NCBI GenBank assembly: GCA_905221605.1
Contig: CAJNDS010002331.1
Coordinates: 1 to 64,000, forward strand
Direction: 5' to 3'
Length of the DNA: 64,000 nucleotides
Source: Symbiodinium natans
Taxonomy: Eukaryota > Sar > Dinophyceae > Suessiales > Symbiodiniaceae
Shown here: piece by piece, positions 53,519-62,500 of the stretch
How positions within the stretch are numbered: position 1 is the first letter of the stretch
Layout of the letters: every line of letters begins with the position of its first letter
Translations under genes and position numbers: made by a program
The notes under the pieces: generated by a model
What the model was told of the DNA's origin: nothing
What the model saw: only the letters and a program-made list of their open reading frames with translations
The model's database searches: none

Positions 53519-56500
53519 GGTTTAGGGTTCAGGGGTAGGGTTTAGGGTTTAAGGTTTAGGGCTCCAGGTTTAAGATTTGGTGTTTAGGGTTTTGGGGTTC
53601 AAGGTTTAAGGTTTGGGGTTTAGGGTTTAGGGTTTGGAGCCATCGACTTCGAAGATCATTTGGAGCGAAGAGCCTGTGTGCCAGGACCCTTGTAATGAGG
53701 CCTTTTGCTGGAACGCTTCTGGCATTGTTGGTGAAGTCTTTTGGGGTTGCTATGGGACTAACACATAGGAAAAGTGCCTTTACGGGCAAACCGATCTGTG
53801 CAAAACGGCACAGTACCAGTCTGAAGGATTTCAAAACCTGTAAATACAAAGCCCAACCCTGATTCCGAACACCCTAAACCTTTGAACCCCAAACCCATAT
53901 TCCCAGAAAGCTAGGCCCAGTATCTAAGGCTTCGGGCTTAAAGGGGCTTAGGAAAACTCAAAAGCAGTCCATAATTTTGAAGTCAGCGATCCCGCCATAA
54001 GAGCCTAAAATCTGAGCCTTGTAAGGGCGTTCACAACAGTAGCCTGCGGAACAAGTAGGCAGGCGGAGAGGGGGGTCTCTGACATGAAGGTTCATGCTGG
54101 CTATACGGAGGCTTGTTCGTTGATTTAACGAAGGCCTACAGCCAGTTCAAACATGTCAGTTGCCCTACTTGGTCGATCGACCCAAGAGACGCCATGCAAC
54201 CATAAACCTGACACCCCTAAACCCTAAACCCGAACCCCTAAACCCTAAACCCTAACTCCTGCACCCTTAACCCTAAACTACTTTAAACCCTAAGCTTTAA
54301 ACCCTAAGCTTTAAACCCTAAGCTTTAAACCGTAAACCCTAAACCCACAACCAAAGAACTCCGGCCTGACCCTCCAAACCGTGGGGCAGGAGCATGACGA
54401 GGTTGCTGCAGTTTCCCCACCTTGTCTCAGGGGTTCCCCTACTACCCCCCTCTATACTACTCGCCCCTAGGTTCCCCCATAATTAAGGCCGTTTAAGGCT
54501 ACTTAAGGTTAGTTGAGGGTATTTAAGGCGGGAACCTAGGGGGGGGGAGTAGAGTGGGGGTAGTAGGGAAGCCCATGATTGACAGTCATGGGACTCAGCC
54601 TCGGGCCTAGGGGGCCCTTCTTGTCACAGATCCGCTCAGGGGCCCAGACTTCAGAACCCTTTCAAGAAAGCAAGGGGCCATATTCAGGGACCATATCACT
54701 AACCCTCAGAGGAAACCCCAAACCCCCTAAACCCTAAACCCTAGGCTCTTGAGGTGAGGATTTCGGGATGTCGGAACTACACCCCAGAACCTTAAGACCC
54801 TAAGCCTAGAATGTGCACTGAAGTACCCCGCAAAAAAGGACACCCGACAAGAAAAGAGACCTAGGTCCCAGACTGCGGTTTAGGGTTTAGGGTTTAGGGT
54901 TTAGGGTTTAGGGCTTAGGGCTTAGGGGTGTGGACTTTCCAGAGGGGTGGGGCGGGTTTACGGAGGACCCTTGGGTCTGTGGTCTAGTGCGGCGGTCGGA
55001 GGTCAGGGCCTGGGCCCCAATCCCGATAGCAGTAGGGTTCCCTAAACCCTAGCCCTAAACCCTAAACCCTAGCCCTAAACCCTAAACCCTAAACCCTAAA
55101 CCCTAAACCCTAAACCCTAAACCCTAACCCTATACCCTGGCAGCTTCCTGGTGGAACTGAGGGTACCGACTTCTGTTCCCCGCTCGCCACGAAGTTGTCG
55201 ATGATGGGCTGCGCAGAGTTGGCGAAGTCGCCAAACTGCGCCTGCGGCATCGGGCTAGGGTTTGAGGGTCCAGGGACTTGGGGGTCTGAGGGTTGCCCAA
55301 ATCCTCTTCTTTTTAGGGTCCCTTTCGGGGAGCCTTTTTCTTTCAAGGGTGCCGTGCTATTACCGGGGGCCCAACAAGGGACCCTGACTTAGAGAGCTGC
55401 CCATGTACTAGTTGCTTCGGAGCCCCCAACAAGTAGATAACAAAAATAATCCCTATATTGCCCTTACAAGGAAGAACATTTCTATTTTTTGGAGGGGTTG
55501 TTAAGCAATTGGTAAGCAACCCTAAACCTAAAACCCTAAACGCTAAACCCTAAACCCTGAACCCTGAACCCTAAACCCTAAACGCAAAACCCTAACTTAG
55601 AGAAACTGCCCATTTCTAAGGGGTTTCACGCCCCGGGCCTCCCACATGGTGAGGGCCAGGCCAGCCCCCTCCTCCAGGGAGTAGCCGTACTCGAATCCCA
55701 GGATGGCCTCTTGTTGCAACTTTCTTAGGGTTTAGGGTTTAGGGTTTAGGGTTTAGGGTTTGGGGTTTGGGGTTTGGGGTTTGGGGTTTGGGGTTTGGGG
55801 TTTGGGGTTTGGGGTTTGGGGTTTGGGGTTTGGGGTTTGGGGTTTGGGGCTTCTTATCGGTTCGTAGTAGGGATGCGGGAAGGAGGTGCCCTCTGTAATC
55901 CTGAGAGGCATATATAGGGTAGGGGGATATACGGTACGGTACCTAAAAATCCCTCACTCCCTACTAAGAACCAATAGGTTTAGAGTGTAGGAGTGTAAGG
56001 GTGGGGGGGAGGGGGGGGTGCGGGTTTGTGAGGCTCGAGGGCTTCGATCGGGCAGGGAGGAGGCAGGGAGAGAGAGAGAGAGAGAGAGAGAGACAAAACA
56101 CATGAGAAAATATCTCCAATTCACTCAAACTTCAATTTTGCAAGATCTGAAATCTGCATCGCTAGCAGTGAGAACTCATGTGAGCCTTGATTCGACCGAT
56201 TCCCTGATAGAGAGAGCTGAGATTTGACAGACAAGCCGGTGGACCTCAACCACAAGGTTTGCAGCATCGAGGCTTCCAGATTGTCGGCTGCGGCTTTACT
56301 CCCTGGATCTTAGTACTAGGGCCTTGTATACTTCCTTTAAGGGATTATACAGGGTACCTCATGCCCTCATGCCCTACTAAGAAGTAGCCAGCTTGGGGAA
56401 GTTGAGCGTCTACTAGGGCTTAGGGTCTTGGGTACAAGTGGGCTTGTAGCCGAAGCGCTAGCTCACGCCGAGTTTGCACGTAGAGCAACTATACTGGGAA

Positions 56501-59500
56501 CTGCTCGGGAAATTGGGGGCTTCTGGACGCCTAGAACCCTACTCCTAACGATCCCCTAAACCCTAAACCCTGAACCCTGAACCCTAAACTCTGAACCCCA
56601 CATCCTAAGCCAAAACCCTAAACCCTAGAGCGCACGAGCCTCTCCAAATATGGACCTCGGAACCCTGGGCCCCTAAAACAACCTGAACCCCAAACCCTAA
56701 ACCCTAAATCCTAAACCGCTCCCCTCTCCCTCCAGATGCGGGGTGAAGCGGCCAACTCTGACAAGGAAGAGTTGCACACGATGGCCTCATCGGTGGCCAG
56801 AGCGGTTTAGGGTTTAGGGTTTAGGGTTTAGGGTTTAGGGTTTAGGGTTTAGGGGTTTAGGGTTTAGGGTTTAGGGTTTAGGGTTTAGGGTTTAGGGGTT
56901 TAGGGTTTAGGGTTTAGGGTTTAGGGTTTAGGGTGTACCGGTTGTCTCGACGACAAGTGCACAGCCAACAGGCATAGCAGAAGACCAGCTGGGGAAGTTC
57001 AAGATGTGCTTATCCGACGCCCAATCCACTCTCACTTCGCCCAAGCAAGCTCGCAAGGGCAGAGGTTTAGGGTTTAGGATTTAGGGTTTAGGGTTTAGGG
57101 TTTAGGGTTTAGGGTTTAGTCCGAACCCTGCTCCCCCGGGACTTCGGAAATACGCAGGGAATTCAAGTCAAGGTTTCCTAGACCCTAAACCCTAAACCCC
57201 AAACCCTAAACACTAAACCCTAAACCCTAAAATCTAAACCCTTCCATCAACATCAACTTGGCATGAATTAGTGGCTTCAGTTTCGGGGTGCAGGGTCTGG
57301 GGCTTAACCCTAAACCCTAAACCCTAAACCCATAACCCTAAACCCGAAAGATTGTTTTTTTGTTTTCAGGCTGTGTGTGGCCTGCTCAAGTTTTGTCATG
57401 TGACTTTTTGGGGTTGATGGTTGGGGTTTCGGCTTTAGGGTTTAGGGTTTGGGGTTTAGGCTTTAGGCTTTAGGGTTAGTAGTTTCAAAGGTTTGGGGTT
57501 CGGGGTCTGGGTTTTTTGGCGTGCAGGGCTGGGGGGCTGAGAGGGCCTAAGACCCGACTTGATGCTTCGTGTTTTGGAAACGAAAGTCCTAAACCCTCCT
57601 AACCCGACAGCCAAGCTCCAAACCTCGTCCTAAACGCCGAACCCTAACTTTCATCAAAAGCCCTAATGAGCCCTCAAACCCTCAACCCTAAACCCTGAAC
57701 CCTGAACCCTAAACCCTAATCCCTAAAACCCTAAACCCTAAAACCCTAAAACCCTAAAACCCTAAAACCCTAAAACCCGAAAGCCCTAGAACCCTAAAAC
57801 CCTAAAACCTAAAACCCTAAAACCCTAAACCCTAAAACCCTAAAACCCTAAACCCTAAACCCTAAACCCTAAAACCCTAAACCCTAAACCCTAAACCCTA
57901 AACCCTAAAACCCTAAACCCCTCAACTCCAAGAGCGAAGTTCCAAAGGCGCCACGCGCATCCTGAGCCCTACAGACATCGAGGGGTTGTAGCCTTGGACC
58001 CTTAAGCTTGTAGCCTTAAGCTTTGCGGACTCTTTTTAAAGGTCCTTCGTGGTTTAGGGTTTAGGGTTTAGGGTTTAGGGTTTAGGGTTTAGGGTTTAGG
58101 GTTTAGGGTTGAGGGTTTAGGGTTTAGGGTTACAAGGGAACCTTTCGGGGCGCAACCTTAGGGGTACGAGTCTTCATCCGTTGAACGAACTCCAAGCCCC
58201 AAACTCGAGACACTAACCCCCCACACACTACCCTCCGGACCGTCAACCTCACACTCCAAAACAACACCAAACCCTGAATCATATAGACGCGAAACCTTAA
58301 ACCCTGAACCCTAAACCCTGACCCTAAATCCTATACGCCTTGACCCTATAGACCCTAACCCTAAACCTTAAACCCTGAACCCTGAACCTTAACCCTATAG
58401 ACGCTAAACCTGTCCTTCGTGTTACTTTTCTCTGGCCTCCGACTGCTCGCCCAGCCCGAGGTCGCCTGTTTGAAGGGTTTAGGGTTTAGGGTTTGGGGTT
58501 TAGGGTTTGGGTTTGTAAGGTTTAGGGTGTGGGGCGCAGGGTTTGTGAGGTTTACGGCGTCGGGTGTAGGGCTTCGGGTGTAGCGTTTAGGGTTTGGGGT
58601 TTTGCGTTTGCAAGGTTCAGGGTTTGGGGCTTGGGGCTTGTAGGGTGTGGGGATTGGGGTCTGCAGAGTCTACCCAAAGGCTCCTATGTAGTACCTTTTT
58701 GGGGTAGTATACTAAAATCCTCCCTAAACCCTAAACCCTAAACCCTAAACCCTAAACCCTAAACCAAAAAGGAACTACATTTGAGCCTTCAGGTAGGTTG
58801 TAGGGCTTACGGGCGGGTGTGTTGGTCGGTTGGGGGAGTGTGCTTCCAGGGTTTAGGGTTTAGGGTTTAGGGTTTAGGGGTTTAGGGTTTAGGGTTTAGG
58901 GTTTAGGGCTCAAGGTTTCAGAGTGGCTGAGTGTGGTCCAGTTCCTTCAATGTCGAGGGTTCGGTGTTGAGGATTTCGGGTTTTAGGGTTTTAGGGATTA
59001 GGGGGGGGGTGGGGGGAGTGGGGGATTGGGGGTAAATGGGCTCGCGAACGGATCGCTGTGCGCGCTGTGGGTTCTGAGCACAACAAGCGCCAGAACGGCC
59101 TGCTAACAAGGCACCCTAAACCCTAAACCCTAAACCTTAAACCTTAAACCCTAAACCCTAAGCCCTGAACCCCAAACCTTGAACCCTAAACACTAAAAAG
59201 CTAAATCCTAAACCCTAATTAAACCCTAAACACTGAAAACCCGCACTTATCCCTCCTAAACCCTAAATCCCAAACTACGACTTGCTAAAGAACCCCCCCC
59301 CCAAAAAAAAAAAAAAAAAACACTTCCTTGTAAGGGCAATACAGGGATTAGGTTCTTAAGCGAAGAGTATCCCTAAACCCTAAATTATAAACCCTACCCC
59401 CTAAACCCTAAACCCTAAACTCTAAACCCTAAACCCTAAACCCTGCAAACCCCAAAACATGACGAGCGGCTGAGGATGCTGTGGGGTATCGCTGTGCCCT

Positions 59501-62500
59501 GGTCATGGATGATGCCTCGGACCCGAAACCCGAAACCCTAAACCCTAAACGCTAAACGCTGAACCCTAAACCCTAAACCCTAAACCCTAAGCCCTAAACC
59601 CTAAACCCTAACCCTAAACCCTAAACCCTAAACCCTAAACCCTAAACCCTAAACCCTAAACCCTAAACCCTAAACCCTAGCCCTGGGTTCGACGAAGGCT
59701 TGCTGGACTCCAGGTCTGGACATGCAGGGTGCAGGCTTTAGGGTTTGAGGGTTAGGGTTTGAGGTTTCGGGTTTCGGGTTTAGGGTTTCGGGTTTAGGGT
59801 TTAGGGTTTAGGGTTTAGGGTTTAGGGTTGAACGAGGGCAAAGAGGAGGGGGATTCCTGTTGAGGGTATTTATTAAGGGTTAGTAGTTGTGGGCTTCACG
59901 CAGCTGAGGGGCTTGCCCTTAACCGGTGAGGTGAGGTGAGGCGAGGTACATGTTCACTTATAACTCGACCCGGGAGTAACCTAGGAATAAAAAGGTGCCC
60001 TTTTTGGTTTTAAGGGGATTATAAGGGAACCCCAACCCTAAGAAAAGGGAAAATGGGCCTACTTCCGGTTCTAGATAATTATAATATATGGCTCACTGCG
60101 CTCTCTCTCTCTCTCTCTTTATAAACTAGCCTGGTGAGCCGGACACAGGACAAAAGAACCTTGATGATCCGTGGTTTAGTTCTCAAGGGATGATTCAGCG
60201 AGCCCAACAGCGGTCACGTGACAAGGAACGACTTGAAGGAGCAAAAGACCGCTTTTAAGGAGTTCTTAAGGTTACACCGTACATTCATGGGTCCCGCACA
60301 TCCGCGGGTGCCAGTCGATTGTGCCCAAGGGGGATGCCACTCCAGGGCTGGCGTATACCGCCACAGGATCAGGGCTGGAACTGCATTGAGCGCATTCTCT
60401 AGGCCGATGAAGATGTCCTCTTCGTCGATGTCGCCAGAGACCCAGTCGTCAGCAGGCGGCGCCTGGACGGTGAAGCGCTCCTCCAGGGTCGCGCCCACAA
60501 CTGCCCTAACCACCAAAACCCTGTAATCCAGCCAGGGCGAAGAGAAAGGACCATTTGTGGGCGCAGGTGTGGAGATACGTGTCGGCGAGGCCCTTCAATC
60601 GCAAAACCTAACTTCTAGAGCCCAAAGGCTATGCGAACCTTGCAACAGCAGTTGGCGCACGCATTGGGGATTTGGGGGTGGCCCAGAGCTGTTTGTTGCC
60701 CAGCATGAACAGACACACTGTTCACTGCTGAGGGGGCATGGGGTTGCGATACAGGAACGACTCATCAACCTTCGGTCTTGGCAGGGTCTTGACACAACCC
60801 CAGAGGGTCCAATGGAATTAGGTACCCCAAAACCCTATTTGGTATGGCTTTGGGTACCTCATTCCACAACAATACTACAAATGCAAACCCCTAAACCCTA
60901 AACCCTAAACCCTAAACCCTAAACCCTAAACCCCAAACTCGCCAGCAGCTCTTCCGCTGAAGCACAGTGTCTCTGGTTGAAGGTCCCACGCTCGACGTCT
61001 TGGCCTGGCAAGCTCATGCAGCCAAACCCTGCAACCTAGTCTCTAAGGGTTTAGGGTTTAGGGTTGAGGGTTTAGGGTTTAGGGTTTAGGGTTTAGGGTT
61101 TAGAATATTCAACATACACCTTGGGTATACCTATTACATCAAATTAAGGGGTATCGTAAGATCCTTCCTTACTTTCTCCGTTTGGGAGTTGAGGGGTGTG
61201 GGTTTTGGGGTATGTTGAAATATTCTTAGATAGTCAGGACAAGTCTTTGAAGCCACCCAAATCGTCTCAACCTTGCGTGGCCCAAGGCTTTAATTAAAGG
61301 AATGAGATGGAATAAGGGCTTTGCCGTCTTGGGAAGATGGTCTTAACCTTCACCCTATAAACCCTACAAACACTATAAACCCTACAAACCCTAACATACC
61401 CTAGAAACCCTATAAACCCTACTAAACCCTACAACAACCCTATAAACCCGATACACCCTATAATCCCTATGAACCCAGTAAACCCTATAAACCCTGTAAA
61501 CCCTCTAAACCCTGTAAACTATAAACCCTATACAGCCTGTAAACCCTACAAATCCTACGAACCCTACAACCCCTAAGCCTGAAATCTTGCAGTTACACTC
61601 TAAGTTATTACTAAACCCTTGCTGCACCCGATTTCAAGTGGTATTCCCTTATGATCCCTGTAGAATTATACCGCAACAACCCGCAAAACCCCATTCTAAT
61701 TACCATAAGGCCCCTTTTTTAGGCGTGCAGAGGTCGGCGGCCTGATAGGCGGACGTGGCAGGGCGGATGCACCACGTACCTCGTCAAGGAGACTTCGAAG
61801 CTGATGGCCCAGGCGGGGCTGTTCAAGCTCTGAGTGAGCCCAAAGTTCCTAAACCCTAAACACTAGACCCTAAACCCTAAATCCTAAACCCTAAACCCTG
61901 AACCTTAAGCCCTAAACTCTGAACCCTAAAAACCCTAGACCCCCAAGCCTTAAGCCTCCCCCTCCCCGGCCACCCCCCTCCCAACCGGCCCCCCCACCCC
62001 CCGGGCACCCCAAAAGCTAAGCACTTGGGGTTGGCAAACCCAGCGGCCAAGACGCTGGTTGTCATCGTCGTGGAGAAGTCCGGTGCGAATGGCCTTTGCA
62101 GGCAGTTGAAATCTCGCCTTTTAGGGTAGCCACAGCCTCCCACAGACCATAAACAACCCAAAACCATCCGAGAGTTATAGGGCCCCTTGTTTCCATATGA
62201 AATTTGAAGAATGGCAGACAGAATGTCGTTTCAGCCACAGGATTTCGGGTGGGCTTTACATTGGGCGAAGCTTCGTTAAGGAATCCTCTTAACTGAGCCC
62301 TGAACCCTGATCTGGCGCTAGCAGCGACAAACCCTCAATGACATGCCCTACAAACATTCCGTAAGCCCCAAGCCCTACACCCTACACCCTACACCCTAAA
62401 CCCTAAACCCTAAACCCTAAACCCCCCTAAACCCTAAACCCTAATCCCTAAACCCTAAACCCAAACCCTAAACCCTAAACCCTAAACCCTAAACCCTAAA

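Noticed and set aside
57930-57990. Second QD..RG.F motif for OGDH
   Set aside because: The true GQDVERGTFNQRH exon is at 60966-61004, and this site would be out of order.
61762-61830. Plus-strand C-terminal-exon look-alike ending in TGA
   Set aside because: The minus strand continues HVRLSG into QDVERGTF in phase.
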